Assembly (NCBI GenBank): GCA_035505375.1 | Contig: DATJQV010000081.1 | Span: 94,596 to 151,422 of the forward strand | Direction of reading: 5' to 3' | Length of the DNA: 56,827 bases | Source: a bacterium | Lineage (GTDB): Bacteria; Hydrothermota; Tepidihabitantia; Tepidihabitantales; Tepidihabitantaceae | Shown here: in pieces, positions 1-7,376 of the stretch | Position numbering within the stretch: the stretch's first letter is position 1 | How the letters are laid out: every line of letters starts with the position of its first letter | Program-made: the position numbers and the translations under genes | Notes under the pieces: model-generated | Told to the model about the DNA's origin: nothing | Databases searched by the model: none | The model's input: only the letters and a program-made list of their open reading frames with translations

Positions 1-13
1 GGAAGCGCTTCCA

Positions 14-721
14 GTGGACCAAACGTTAACCATCAAGCAATTGCTCGAGGCCGGGGTCCATTTCGGACACCATTCCCGGCGCTGGAACCCAAAGATGAAG
101 CCGTTCATCTTCGGCAAGAAGCACGGCATCTTCATCATCGACCTGGAGAAGAGCCTCGAGCGCATGCGCCTCGCCTACGATGCGGTGCGCAATATTACCG
201 AGTCGGGCCGGGATATCCTCTTCGTGGGGACCAAGCAACAGGCCCGGCCGATCATCGAGGAAGAAGCCACGCGCTGCGGCTCCTGCTACGTGACCGAGCG
301 CTGGCTCGGCGGCCTCCTCACCAACTTCGAGATTCTCTCGACCCGCATCACCCGGCTTTCCGACCTGGAACGGATGATCAACGAAGGCCAGTACGGCCGA
401 ACGACTAAGAAGGAAGCCCTGCTCCTGCAGCGCGAGCACAAGAAGCTGCTCCGGGTATTCGCCGGCCTGAAGGCGCTCGACCGCCTGCCCGGCGCCATCT
501 TCGTGATTGACCCGGTGCGTGAGGCGACCGCGGTCGCCGAAGCCCAGCGGGTTCGGATTCCGGTCGTGGCCCTCATCGATACCAACGGTGACCCCGAGGG
601 CATCGACTACCCGATACCGGGTAACGATGACGCCCTCCGCTCCATCCGGCTCGTCGCCGGCTTGATCGCCAATGCGGTGATGGAGGGCCGGAAGCAGTTC
701 GACACGGAGGAGGTGCAGTGA
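14..721 (+). CDS. rpsB: 30S ribosomal protein S2
   Basis: This encodes the S2 protein of the small ribosomal subunit, which binds late in 30S assembly and stabilises S1 binding. The 235-residue product has the family length. It shows the N-terminal [10 protein letters not shown] motif (residues 10-19) and the [10 protein letters not shown] signature (96-105). The start is a GTG at 14. The 13 bases before it contain GGAAGCGCTTCC, a perfect palindrome, so the true ribosome-binding context may lie partly outside the window. It is the first visible gene of an operon in the widespread order rpsB-tsf-pyrH-frr and overlaps tsf by 4 bp (GTGA). Identification is secure. Confidence 0.97.
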   Translation: MDQTLTIKQLLEAGVHFGHHSRRWNPKMKPFIFGKKHGIFIIDLEKSLERMRLAYDAVRNITESGRDILFVGTKQQARPIIEEEATRCGSCYVTERWLGGLLTNFEILSTRITRLSDLERMINEGQYGRTTKKEALLLQREHKKLLRVFAGLKALDRLPGAIFVIDPVREATAVAEAQRVRIPVVALIDTNGDPEGIDYPIPGNDDALRSIRLVAGLIANAVMEGRKQFDTEEVQ

Positions 722-1311
722 GCCAGCCTACCGAGAAAGTCGTCGACCTCCGCCGCCGCACCGGGGCGGGCATGATGGACTGCAAGAACGCTCTCGAAGA
801 GTCGTGCGGCGACGTTGAGAAGGCAATCGAGATCCTCCGCACCAAAGGCATCGCCAAGGCGGCAAAGAAAGCCGAGCGGCCGACCGCCAACGGCGTAGTT
901 GAATCCTACATCCATCCCGGTGAGCGCCTCGGCGTGCTCATCGAAGTGGACGTCGAGACCGACTTTGTCGCCCGCAACCAGGAGTTCCGCCGGTTCGTGC
1001 GCGACCTCGCGATGCACATCGCCGCGGCCGACCCGGTCGCGATTGACCGGACCGGCGTCGCGCCCGAGGTCATCGAGCGCGAGAAGCGCATCTACGAGGA
1101 ACAGGTTGCCCAGACCGGTAAGCCGGCCAATATCGTCGAGAAGATCGTGCAGGGCAAGCTCGAGAAGTTCTACGCCGACGTGTGCCTGCTCGAGCAACCT
1201 TTTGTCAAGGCGCCTGAGAAGACCGTGGGCGACTACCTGAAGGAAACCATCGCCAAGTTCGGCGAGAACACCGTTATCCGGCGTTTCGCTCGATTCAAGC
1301 TCGGTGAGTAA
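718..1311 (+). CDS. tsf: Elongation factor Ts
   Basis: EF-Ts is the guanine-nucleotide exchange factor that regenerates EF-Tu-GTP. At 197 residues this is the short form (Thermus-like), lacking much of the C-terminal part of the ~280-residue enterobacterial protein. The N-terminal UBA-like segment with [12 protein letters not shown] lies at residues 15-26 and the EF-Tu-contacting TDFVARN motif at 81-87. The GTG start at 718 overlaps the rpsB stop as GTGA and is preceded by GGAGGAGG at 706-713, a strong ribosome-binding site inside the end of rpsB. It overlaps pyrH by 8 bp, so the genes are probably translationally coupled. Confidence 0.97.
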   Translation: MSQPTEKVVDLRRRTGAGMMDCKNALEESCGDVEKAIEILRTKGIAKAAKKAERPTANGVVESYIHPGERLGVLIEVDVETDFVARNQEFRRFVRDLAMHIAAADPVAIDRTGVAPEVIEREKRIYEEQVAQTGKPANIVEKIVQGKLEKFYADVCLLEQPFVKAPEKTVGDYLKETIAKFGENTVIRRFARFKLGE

Positions 1312-1987
1312 CCGGCGCTACAATCGAGTTCTGCTCAAAATATCCGGTGACTGCTTCAGCGACTCCGAGTCGCTGAAGCGGGTCGCCGACCAGTTGGTCG
1401 CCGCCCACCGCGAGGACGTGCGGCTGGCCGTGGTCATGGGTGGCGGCAACATCCTGCGTGGCCGGGATACCCGCGACATGGACCAGGCCGCAGCGGACAA
1501 AGCGGGAATGCTCGCCACGGTCATCAACGGCATCAAGCTGACCGAGCTGCTTGGCGTTCGCGCCCGTGTGCACCACTTCTCGGCTATCGGCGTTCCGGGC
1601 ACGGCAGCCGGCTACGACATCTGGCAGGCGCGCGAAGCACTCAAGGAAGGACGGATTCTCGTCCTCTCGGGCGGCACCGGGAACCCCTTCTTCTCGACCG
1701 ATTCGGCCGCGGCTCTCCGTGCGGCCGAACTCGGTATGGACGCGCTGCTCAAGGGCACGCGCGTGGCCGGCGTCTTTTCTGCCGACCCGGAGAAAGACCC
1801 AAAGGCGAAACTCTACCCCAGGCTCTCCTACCAGCAGGCGCTGGTGGAGCACCTGGCAGTAATGGACCTGACCGCATTCGCCCTCTGCATGGAGAGGAAG
1901 ATGCCGATAGTGGTGTTTGACATCACTCGGCCAAGGGCTATCCTTGACATCATAAAGGGCAAACGAATCGGGAGTCTTGTATGTTAG
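1304..1987 (+). CDS. pyrH: UMP kinase
   Basis: Bacterial UMP kinase (amino-acid-kinase fold) makes UDP from UMP for pyrimidine nucleotide and cell-wall precursor synthesis. The 227-residue product has the N-terminal LLKISGD nucleotide-binding strand (10-16), a GGGN loop (46-49) and the GGTGNPFFSTD segment (123-133) that is highly conserved in the family. The GTG start lies inside the tsf end (8 bp overlap), and the gene overlaps frr by 7 bp. The start has no separate strong ribosome-binding site, consistent with coupling to tsf. Confidence 0.97.
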   Translation: MSNRRYNRVLLKISGDCFSDSESLKRVADQLVAAHREDVRLAVVMGGGNILRGRDTRDMDQAAADKAGMLATVINGIKLTELLGVRARVHHFSAIGVPGTAAGYDIWQAREALKEGRILVLSGGTGNPFFSTDSAAALRAAELGMDALLKGTRVAGVFSADPEKDPKAKLYPRLSYQQALVEHLAVMDLTAFALCMERKMPIVVFDITRPRAILDIIKGKRIGSLVC

Positions 1988-2538
1988 ACAACGTCTATAA
2001 CGAATATCGCCATAAGATGACCAAGACAATCGAGGTGCTCGAAGCCGAGTTCGCCCGCATCCGCACCGCGCGCGCCAACCCGGCTATCCTCGACGGGGTC
2101 AAGGTCGACTACTACGGCCAGCCCACGCCGCTGAAACAGGTAGCCAGCATCTCGGTCCCTGAGCCGCGCCAGATCGTAGTGCAGCCTTGGGACCGGTCGG
2201 CACTGCCCGAGATCGAGAAGGCGCTCCAGAAGGCCGAACTCGGGCTCACACCCAAGGTCGAGGCCAATCTCATCCGCCTGCCGATTCCGGCCCTGACCGA
2301 GGAACGTCGGCGCGAATTGGCGAAGCTCTGCGCCAAGCTGACCGAGGATTCTCGCGTCGCTGTCCGCAATCTGCGCCGCGAGGCCAACGACGAAGTCAAG
2401 AAGCTCGAAAAAGACAAGAAGATTACCGAGGACGACTCCAAGACCGGCACCAAGAAGGTTCAGGAGATGACCGACGAGTACATCAAGAAACTCGACGAGC
2501 TCCTGAAACGCAAGGAAGCCGAGATCATGGAGAAGTGA
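1981..2538 (+). CDS. frr: Ribosome recycling factor
   Basis: RRF splits the post-termination ribosome together with EF-G. The product has 185 residues, exactly the family size, and is rich in long amphipathic helices. It shows the conserved early segment RIRTARANPAIL and the C-terminal KKLEKDKKITEDD region. The ATG start overlaps the end of pyrH by 7 bp. Seven bases after its stop begins a conserved hairpin (2546-2584) that recurs after the gene ending at 5280. That hairpin may end or protect the rpsB-tsf-pyrH-frr transcript. Confidence 0.97.
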   Translation: MLDNVYNEYRHKMTKTIEVLEAEFARIRTARANPAILDGVKVDYYGQPTPLKQVASISVPEPRQIVVQPWDRSALPEIEKALQKAELGLTPKVEANLIRLPIPALTEERRRELAKLCAKLTEDSRVAVRNLRREANDEVKKLEKDKKITEDDSKTGTKKVQEMTDEYIKKLDELLKRKEAEIMEK

Positions 2539-2545
2539 TCGGCGA

Positions 2546-2584
2546 GGGACATGACCGAAATCTCAGGATTTCGGATCGTGTCCC
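2546..2584 (+). repeat. Post-stop hairpin, copy 1 of a conserved-stem family
   Basis: The element reads GGGACATGA, then CCGAAATC, a TCAG loop, GATTTCGG, and closes with GTGTCCC. The inner stem is 8 bp and perfect; the outer arms also pair. It shares the outer arms ACCGAAA and TTTCGGATCGTGTCCCGAG with the copy at 5282-5327, while the inner bases differ but stay complementary. No U-run follows. A second small hairpin (GCCAGAC/GTCTGGC) follows at about 2587-2607. It could be an attenuator, an mRNA-end protector or a REP-like repeat. Confidence 0.75.
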
Positions 2585-2629
2585 GAGCCAGACTGCCTGC
2601 GTCTGGCGTCGTGCGTAGAGCGTAGCGCG

Positions 2630-3322
2630 TTGAGCAAAGTCCCTCGCCACATCGCCGTCATCATGGACGGCAACGGTCGCTGGGCCAAGCAGAAGGGCCT
2701 GCCCCGCGCCATCGGCCACCAGGAAGGCGTGAAGTCCCTGCACGAGATGGTCGAGACGTGCGACGGCGTCGGGGTCAAGTATCTCACCGCCTACACATTC
2801 TCCACCGAGAACTGGTTCCGGCCCAAATCCGAGGTCGAGCTGCTGATGAAGCTAATGGCCAGGACGATGGACGACGAGCGACCGGGCCTCATCAAGAACA
2901 ATATCCGGGTCCGCTCCATCGGCCGCATCTCGGACCTGCCCCAGAACCTGCAGGACACATTGTCCCGACTCATCGCCGACACCGCGAAGAACACGGGTCT
3001 CACCTTTGCGCTGGCCATCAGTTACGGCGGACGTACCGAGATTCTCGACGCCTGCCGCCGAGCGGTCGAAGCCGGCAAAGCGCCCCAGACCGAGGCCGAG
3101 TTCGGCACATTGCTCTACGACCCGTCGCTGCCTGACCCGGACCTGCTCATCCGCACCGGTGGCGACCAGCGGATTTCCAACTACCTGCTCTGGCAGTCCG
3201 CCTATACGGAACTCTATTTCACCGAAACGCTCTGGCCTGACTTCCGCAAAGTCCAGGTGCTTGCAGCAATCGAGGACTATGCCCAGCGACAGCGCCGCTT
3301 CGGCCGCATTGAAGAAGAGTAG
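2630..3322 (+). CDS. uppS: Isoprenyl transferase (undecaprenyl diphosphate synthase)
   Basis: This cis-prenyltransferase condenses isopentenyl diphosphate onto farnesyl diphosphate to make undecaprenyl diphosphate, the lipid carrier for peptidoglycan and O-antigen. HIAVIMDGNGRWAK (residues 7-20) carries the catalytic Asp13. RTGGDQRISN (175-184) is the signature, normally RTSGEQRLSN. The length of 230 is typical. The only start that keeps the conserved N-terminus is TTG at 2630, with a poor ribosome-binding site, so expression may be weak or coupled. Position before cdsA is the usual order. The product serves the polysaccharide cluster at 37-57 kb. Confidence 0.95.
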   Translation: MSKVPRHIAVIMDGNGRWAKQKGLPRAIGHQEGVKSLHEMVETCDGVGVKYLTAYTFSTENWFRPKSEVELLMKLMARTMDDERPGLIKNNIRVRSIGRISDLPQNLQDTLSRLIADTAKNTGLTFALAISYGGRTEILDACRRAVEAGKAPQTEAEFGTLLYDPSLPDPDLLIRTGGDQRISNYLLWQSAYTELYFTETLWPDFRKVQVLAAIEDYAQRQRRFGRIEEE

Positions 3323-3339
3323 AAGCTGTTCCCAAAGAC

Positions 3340-3352
3340 GGGGACAGTCCCC
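3340..3352. repeat. GGGGACAGTCCCC palindrome (REP-like core)
   Basis: A 13-bp perfect palindrome in the 36-bp gap between uppS and cdsA, flanked by GTTC and GAAC that extend the inverted symmetry. The same GGGACWGTCCC core recurs at 6241-6311 and 36520-36530, and a variant occurs at about 22547-22557. Confidence 0.6.
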
Positions 3353-3358
3353 GAGAAC

Positions 3359-4159
3359 ATGAAGAGCTGGCTGCGCCGCACGCTCATCGGCACCGGTCTC
3401 GGCCTCGCCATCTTCGCCGCCCTGTTCGCCAGCCGATGGGTCATCTTCCTGATCGCCGCCGCCTGGGTCGTCCTTGCCACGCTCGAGTTCGTCCAGCTTC
3501 TCGCGAGGGCCGACGTCAGGCTCAACCGCTGGCTGCTCTCGGCATTGAGCGTGACGATTGTCGCCGCCGCTTATCTCAACCTGCTGCCGGGATTCCTGCT
3601 GGCGCCGATTGCCGTCGTGATGCTGACCGCCGTTGCGACGAGCGAAACCAAGCCGCGCGTCCCGGTCTACGGCGTGTTCTCAATCATCTATCTTGGCTTC
3701 CTGCCGGCCCACCTCGTGATGCTCAAGAACCTGTCCGTTGACCGTACGTGGTCGCCATGGGTCGTCTTCTTCCCGCTCGCGCTGACCTGGGTCAACGACA
3801 CTGCCGGACTCGTGTTCGGCAAGCTGCTCGGCCGGCACAAGCTTGCTCCAACCCTCAGCCCGAACAAGACCGTCGAAGGCTTCATCGCCGGCCTTGTCTT
3901 CTCCGCCATCCTCTCCGCAGCATTCCTCCATTTCTTCCAGCCCTTCACCACACGCCGTATATGGTGGCTGGCGGTCGTCGGACTCGCGCTCGGCACGATG
4001 GCGCAGATTGGAGACCTGTTCGAGTCGATGTTCAAACGCGCGGTCGGGGTCAAGGATACCTCGTCGGCGCTGGCCGACCACGGCGGGTTCCTCGACCGCG
4101 TCGACAGCCTCCTCTTCACCATCCCCGCCTTCTACTACCTCGTCCTTTACCTCAACTAG
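3359..4159 (+). CDS. cdsA: Phosphatidate cytidylyltransferase (CDP-diglyceride synthase)
   Basis: This integral membrane enzyme makes CDP-diacylglycerol from phosphatidate and CTP, the branch point of phospholipid synthesis. The 266-residue product is mostly hydrophobic, with several predicted membrane helices. Near the C-terminus it carries the family signature: SMFKRAVGVKD, then HGGFLDRVDS. An earlier LSPNKTVEGFIAG segment is also characteristic. The ATG start is 36 bp after uppS, and the usual uppS-cdsA pairing is kept. The common downstream partners dxr and rseP are absent. Confidence 0.95.
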   Translation: MKSWLRRTLIGTGLGLAIFAALFASRWVIFLIAAAWVVLATLEFVQLLARADVRLNRWLLSALSVTIVAAAYLNLLPGFLLAPIAVVMLTAVATSETKPRVPVYGVFSIIYLGFLPAHLVMLKNLSVDRTWSPWVVFFPLALTWVNDTAGLVFGKLLGRHKLAPTLSPNKTVEGFIAGLVFSAILSAAFLHFFQPFTTRRIWWLAVVGLALGTMAQIGDLFESMFKRAVGVKDTSSALADHGGFLDRVDSLLFTIPAFYYLVLYLN

Positions 4160-4164
4160 GAGAA

Positions 4165-4236
4165 TTGTGAATAGTAAATTGAGAATAGTGAAACCAGAAT
4201 CCGGCTTTCACCCTTCACTATTCACTCTTCATTTCT
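4165..4236. repeat. Iterated-word hairpin (GAATAGT family)
   Basis: The cdsA-to-MBL gap is made of repeated words. Variants of GTGAATAGTGAA occupy the left half and their complement (TTCACTATTCACTCTTCA) the right half, so the whole folds as one imperfect long hairpin with a loop near 4200. It has the same construction as the gaps at 13829, 20459, 21494, 27278 and 33747, although the words differ. Confidence 0.7.
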
Positions 4237-4242
4237 GAGCCG

Positions 4243-5280
4243 ATGAGACTCACCGACCCCGTAATCCGCGAAGGCCCGCAGCTCAATATCGACTACGTCG
4301 CGTTCGACTCCTTCGGCGTCAAGTCGATGTGCGTTCGGGTCGAGACCCCGGACATTGTGGTCACGATTGACCCTGGCGTCGCGGTCGAGGCCGGCTCGTT
4401 CCCCCTGCCGATTGAGAAGCGCCAGGCCCTGCTGGACCAGTACGCGGAGGCAGTTCGCGCGTCCTGCGCCAAATCCCAGGCAATCGTCATCTCACACTAT
4501 CATCTCGACCATCTCCAGCCGACGCGCGAGATCGACATGTATGGCGGCAAGACCCTGCTGGCCCGCGACCCCGGCATCATGTCCGCGAAGCAAGCCGAGA
4601 CCGCAACCCGGTTCTTCAAGACGATCGACGGCCTGCCCAAAGAGAAACTCTGGGCCGACGGCCGCAAATTCAAGTTCAAGAAGACTGCCATCGAGTTCTC
4701 TCAGGCGGTCTGGCACGGTGCGCGCGATGCCGAACCCGGGACCGTGATAATGACTGCGGTCAACCGTGGCAAAGAGAAGGTGCTGATTACATCCGACGTG
4801 GGCGGCCCGCTTGAGACCGCGACGACTGACATCATCTTCTCCGCCAAAGCCCAGACGGTGGTCCTCGACGGCTACCCTACGTACCACCTCGGCCAGTTGG
4901 CCTCGGAGGCCCCTGTCAGACAGTACGCAACTGACTACGACCTCGTCCGCAGCATCGTGAACCTGTGTCGGATTCTTGCCGCGCCCGGGCTCAAGACTCT
5001 TGTTGCCGACCATCACCTCTGCCGGGACTACCGCTACCCGGCCTTCTTCAAGCTCGTCTATGACAAGGCCAGGCAATTGAAGAAGCAGTTCGGCACGGCT
5101 GCCGAGATAGCGGGCAAGACCAGCGCCGTGCTGGAAGGCTATCAGAACTACGGTCCGACCCGCTGGCACAAGTGGTTTCCGCTTGAAGCTGCTGACGCAC
5201 GTCAGGTGCTTGAACGGGCTGTCGCCGAAGGCAAGCTGGACAAAGACTGGCCGTCGCTTTTTGACCGGTGGGTCGCCTGA
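4243..5280 (+). CDS. Metallo-beta-lactamase-fold protein, UPF0282-like
   Basis: This is a 345-residue MBL-fold hydrolase of unknown substrate. The metal-binding motif is SHYHLDH (residues 84-90), preceded by FDSFGVKSM and IDPGVAV, with a later WHG segment and SDVGGP. This combination matches my recollection of the UPF0282 family, best known from archaea; the match was not checked by search. It follows cdsA after an iterated-word hairpin and precedes a second conserved hairpin. No signal peptide is visible, so it is probably cytoplasmic. Other MBL families (RNase Z-like, hydroxyacylglutathione hydrolase-like) are less likely because the IDPGVAV plus HYHxDH context is characteristic. Confidence 0.75.
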   Translation: MRLTDPVIREGPQLNIDYVAFDSFGVKSMCVRVETPDIVVTIDPGVAVEAGSFPLPIEKRQALLDQYAEAVRASCAKSQAIVISHYHLDHLQPTREIDMYGGKTLLARDPGIMSAKQAETATRFFKTIDGLPKEKLWADGRKFKFKKTAIEFSQAVWHGARDAEPGTVIMTAVNRGKEKVLITSDVGGPLETATTDIIFSAKAQTVVLDGYPTYHLGQLASEAPVRQYATDYDLVRSIVNLCRILAAPGLKTLVADHHLCRDYRYPAFFKLVYDKARQLKKQFGTAAEIAGKTSAVLEGYQNYGPTRWHKWFPLEAADARQVLERAVAEGKLDKDWPSLFDRWVA

Positions 5281-5281
5281 C

Positions 5282-5327
5282 CGAGGGACGTAACCGAAAC
5301 ATCCGATGTTTCGGATCGTGTCCCGAG
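5282..5327 (+). repeat. Post-stop hairpin, copy 2 of a conserved-stem family
   Basis: It begins one base after the stop of the MBL gene. The inner stem CCGAAACATC/GATGTTTCGG differs from copy 1 (CCGAAATC/GATTTCGG) at the tip, but both strands changed together. The outer arms (CGAGGGAC and GTGTCCCGAG) are conserved. Position and compensatory change suggest a selected or recently dispersed RNA or DNA hairpin. Confidence 0.75.
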
Positions 5328-5351
5328 GTTTTTCTCAGAACGAATTGAAAG

Positions 5352-6164
5352 GTGGAAACGCTGAGCCGGACTATTGAGAGACTCTCGTCGATCGCACTTC
5401 TTCTGCTCGCGGTTGCCGGACTGCAGTGCGTAAACACCAAGATCGTTGGCCGCCCAGCCCTGCCGAGACCCAACCTCGTTGTTGCTTGGGACGGCTCGAC
5501 CGACTACCGAACTATCAATCATGCGCTCGATGATGCCGAGGCCGACGACGTCATCCTCGTCAAACCAGGAATCTATCGAGAGACAATCGAAATCGACAAA
5601 GACCAGGGCCCGTTCACAATCGTGGGCGAGGATCCGGCGACGACCGTGATTGATGCCGGCGGCGAGTATGCGGCAATCACGCTCAAGAGCGACGGCAACC
5701 ACATTTCCGGACTGACCATCAAAGGCGGAGAGTCGCACGGCATCTACATCCGCGGCGGCAGACAGAAGGTCGACTACTGCCTCATCACGGGCAACGGCGA
5801 TCGCGGTATCTACATCAGCACGCTTGAAGGCGGCGGCAGCGCCGACATCGACCACTGCACGATTGTCGACAACAAGGCCTCGTCCGTCTGCTGCGCCAAC
5901 AAACAAGACAGAACGACAATCAGCAATTCCATACTTGCCGGCGACGACCACAGCCTCGTCAGTGATGGCGACGGTCTGAACGTGGTCATCTGGAACTCCT
6001 GCTTACACAGCGACGATGCCGTGTCCGATACGTCGCGCCTGGCCGTCGGCAACATCGTCAAAGACCCCAAGTTCACTGACCCGGGCAAAGGCGACTACCG
6101 GCTAAGACCCGGCTCGCCTTGTCTGGGCACTGCGGCGGACGGCTCGCACATAGGCTGCTTCTAG
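5352..6164 (+). CDS. Secreted right-handed beta-helix protein
   Basis: The product has 270 residues with an N-terminal hydrophobic stretch (about 10-25, SIALLLLAVAGLQC) that looks like a signal peptide. A non-canonical lipobox at Cys26 is possible. The rest is a parallel beta-helix: TIVGEDPATTVIDAGG, then repeats around HISGLTIKGG, YCLITGNGDRG and HCTIVDNKAS, as in DUF1565 and pectin-lyase-like folds. It ends with YRLRPGSPCLGTA...IGCF, the tail typical of such extracellular proteins. The start is GTG 5352 with GAAAGG just upstream. The role is unknown; surface or polysaccharide binding is a guess from the fold. Confidence 0.7.
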   Translation: METLSRTIERLSSIALLLLAVAGLQCVNTKIVGRPALPRPNLVVAWDGSTDYRTINHALDDAEADDVILVKPGIYRETIEIDKDQGPFTIVGEDPATTVIDAGGEYAAITLKSDGNHISGLTIKGGESHGIYIRGGRQKVDYCLITGNGDRGIYISTLEGGGSADIDHCTIVDNKASSVCCANKQDRTTISNSILAGDDHSLVSDGDGLNVVIWNSCLHSDDAVSDTSRLAVGNIVKDPKFTDPGKGDYRLRPGSPCLGTAADGSHIGCF

Positions 6165-6183
6165 ACCGAAGAATCGATTTCAC

Positions 6184-6209
6184 AGAAGCCGGGCCGTGGT
6201 CCGGCTTCT
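6184..6209 (+). terminator. Probable intrinsic terminator after the beta-helix gene
   Basis: AGAAGCCGG pairs with CCGGCTTCT across an 8-base loop, 19 bases after the stop codon at 6164. The downstream sequence is only weakly T-rich (GCTCTTAC), so it may be an inefficient terminator. Confidence 0.55.
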
Positions 6210-6240
6210 GCTCTTACAGGCCCGGGAAGACCCGGAAAAC

Positions 6241-6311
6241 GGGGACCGTCCCGCCCAAATGGGGACTGTCCCGCGCTGAGTCCGACGCAGGCGCTCCGAG
6301 GGACTGTCCCC
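6241..6311. repeat. REP-like palindrome cluster (GGGACNGTCCC)
   Basis: There are three palindromic cores: GGGGACCGTCCC (6241-6252), GGGGACTGTCCC (6261-6272) and GGGACTGTCCCC (6300-6311). The second and third, with flanking AAATGG/CCATTT, form an inverted pair like a bacterial interspersed mosaic element. The 34 bases at 6262-6295 recur with three differences at 36520-36553. Both copies lie just upstream of a 12-bp-period array. Confidence 0.7.
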
Positions 6312-6324
6312 ATTTGGCGCCCCA

Positions 6325-6636
6325 TGGCTGTCATCGCGCCAATCGCGCCCAGAGTCCCGTCCGAAGTCCCTCCGCAAACCGCGTCGGAAGTCCCCTTCCG
6401 AGTCACCATCACCATCACCTTGCCCCTCACCCTCCAAGTCACGCTGCGACTCGCAGCGCGACTCATCCTGCGGGTCCCCTTCCGACTCAGCCGGCAAGAA
6501 GCCTCACCGGTCACGGCCGGAATCGACCCGCAATTCCCGGCCGGAAAGGCCTCGGAACAGACCTTCCGAACCACCCCCCGAACCGTTCCCGGGACGGTTC
6601 CCAGGGCGACTCGCGAGGCGTCGCTTTCGGCCACCT
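6325..6636. repeat. 12-bp-period degenerate array A (about 26 units)
   Basis: Aligned in 12-base units, the segment shows a core close to CGAGTCNCCTTC, with GTC at unit positions 6-8 in most units, and no insertions or deletions. Because 12 is a multiple of 3 and the unit has few stops, several frames stay open (for example 6324-6680 + and 6161-6634 -). None has a ribosome-binding site, and all read as tetrapeptide repeats. Its last units (near 6565-6625) closely resemble the end of array D. It contains CACCATCACCATCACC by chance of the unit. Confidence 0.8.
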
Positions 6637-6796
6637 GCGGCTGGACGGTTTCGCTAACATACTGTGAAATATCGAGTTAGGAAGATGGCTCAAAATAGGA
6701 TGAGAATTCTTTGGCAAATCGAGCCCTCTTTATCGTATAACTATATGAGGGTAAGTGCCAACACGGCCCGATGGCCCTTGAATGACTGCAAACCCG

Positions 6797-6803
6797 AAAG
6801 GAG
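6797..6803 (+). promoter_or_regulatory. Ribosome-binding site AAAGGAG deciding the start at 6809
   Basis: AAAGGAG lies 5 bases before ATG 6809. An in-frame ATG at 6782 is upstream of this site and has no such sequence, so 6809 is preferred. Upstream at 6711-6741 a TTGGCA and a TATAAC are separated by 19 bases, a weak promoter candidate. Confidence 0.7.
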
Positions 6804-6808
6804 TTCTC

Positions 6809-7180
6809 ATGACTGACCCGAATCAGCGACAGATGAACTGGCAGACAAAGACCGATACCGCCAGGATGAAGGAAACGCTCGACACCCTGCGACCGGACAT
6901 GCTCAAGCGCTACGAGGCCGCGGTGGCAAGCCTCTGCGAGATGGAAGTGAAGGCCCGACAGACGCTCAACGCCGCGGGCGTGCACACCATCTTCTACGTC
7001 GCCTACCTCAACTACGCCCGGCAGCTCTACAAACTCTCGCGCCAGCAGGGCATCTCTGGGGAGAGCTTCGCAATGGGCGCCCAGGTCCTGCTCGACAAAT
7101 GGTCCGCCCGCGGCCTGGATTCTGCCGTCCTCGCCCGAATCCGAACCGAAGTGTTCGACGTCGTCGCGCCGGCCCCGTAG
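6809..7180 (+). CDS. Hypothetical protein, helical, 123 aa
   Basis: I do not recognise this protein. From ATG 6809 it has 123 residues, is soluble and charged and looks almost all helical. No signal peptide or metal motif is seen. Residues 40-85 (in the segment TLNAAGVHTIFYVAYLNYAR) are the most patterned. It stands alone: array A lies upstream, and a strong hairpin terminator (7207-7228) follows 26 bases after the stop. The good ribosome-binding site and defined terminator argue that it is a real single-gene unit. Confidence 0.7.
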   Translation: MTDPNQRQMNWQTKTDTARMKETLDTLRPDMLKRYEAAVASLCEMEVKARQTLNAAGVHTIFYVAYLNYARQLYKLSRQQGISGESFAMGAQVLLDKWSARGLDSAVLARIRTEVFDVVAPAP

Positions 7181-7206
7181 GTCTATTGACTCACGTTGCG
7201 CACTAA

Positions 7207-7228
7207 GGGGCGGGCCCGCGCCCGCCCC
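7207..7228. terminator. GC-rich hairpin terminator between convergent genes
   Basis: GGGGCGGGC pairs with GCCCGCCCC around a 4-base loop. It lies in the 196-bp gap between the + gene ending at 7180 and the - gene ending at 7377. The rest of the gap shows nothing else recognisable. Confidence 0.65.
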
Positions 7229-7376
7229 CGTCCTGCGTTCAGTCTACAGAACTCTGCCCTTTGGGCGACTGCCTCGTCTTGTGACTTACGACTGCTCCGG
7301 CCCTCCCGACACGAACGGGTATCTCAAGCCGGCGTGGGGCTCCCGTGAGCCCCAAGTGCTGGAACCCGCTCGCTGC

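Noticed and set aside
1-12. Palindrome GGAAGCGCTTCC before rpsB as an operator
   Set aside because: A single 12-bp palindrome at the window edge with no second copy; too little context.
6161-6680. Several open frames through array A, including a His-rich stretch at about 6405
   Set aside because: They result from the 12-bp period, which keeps every frame open; the HHHHH-like codons are simply repeated CACCAT units.
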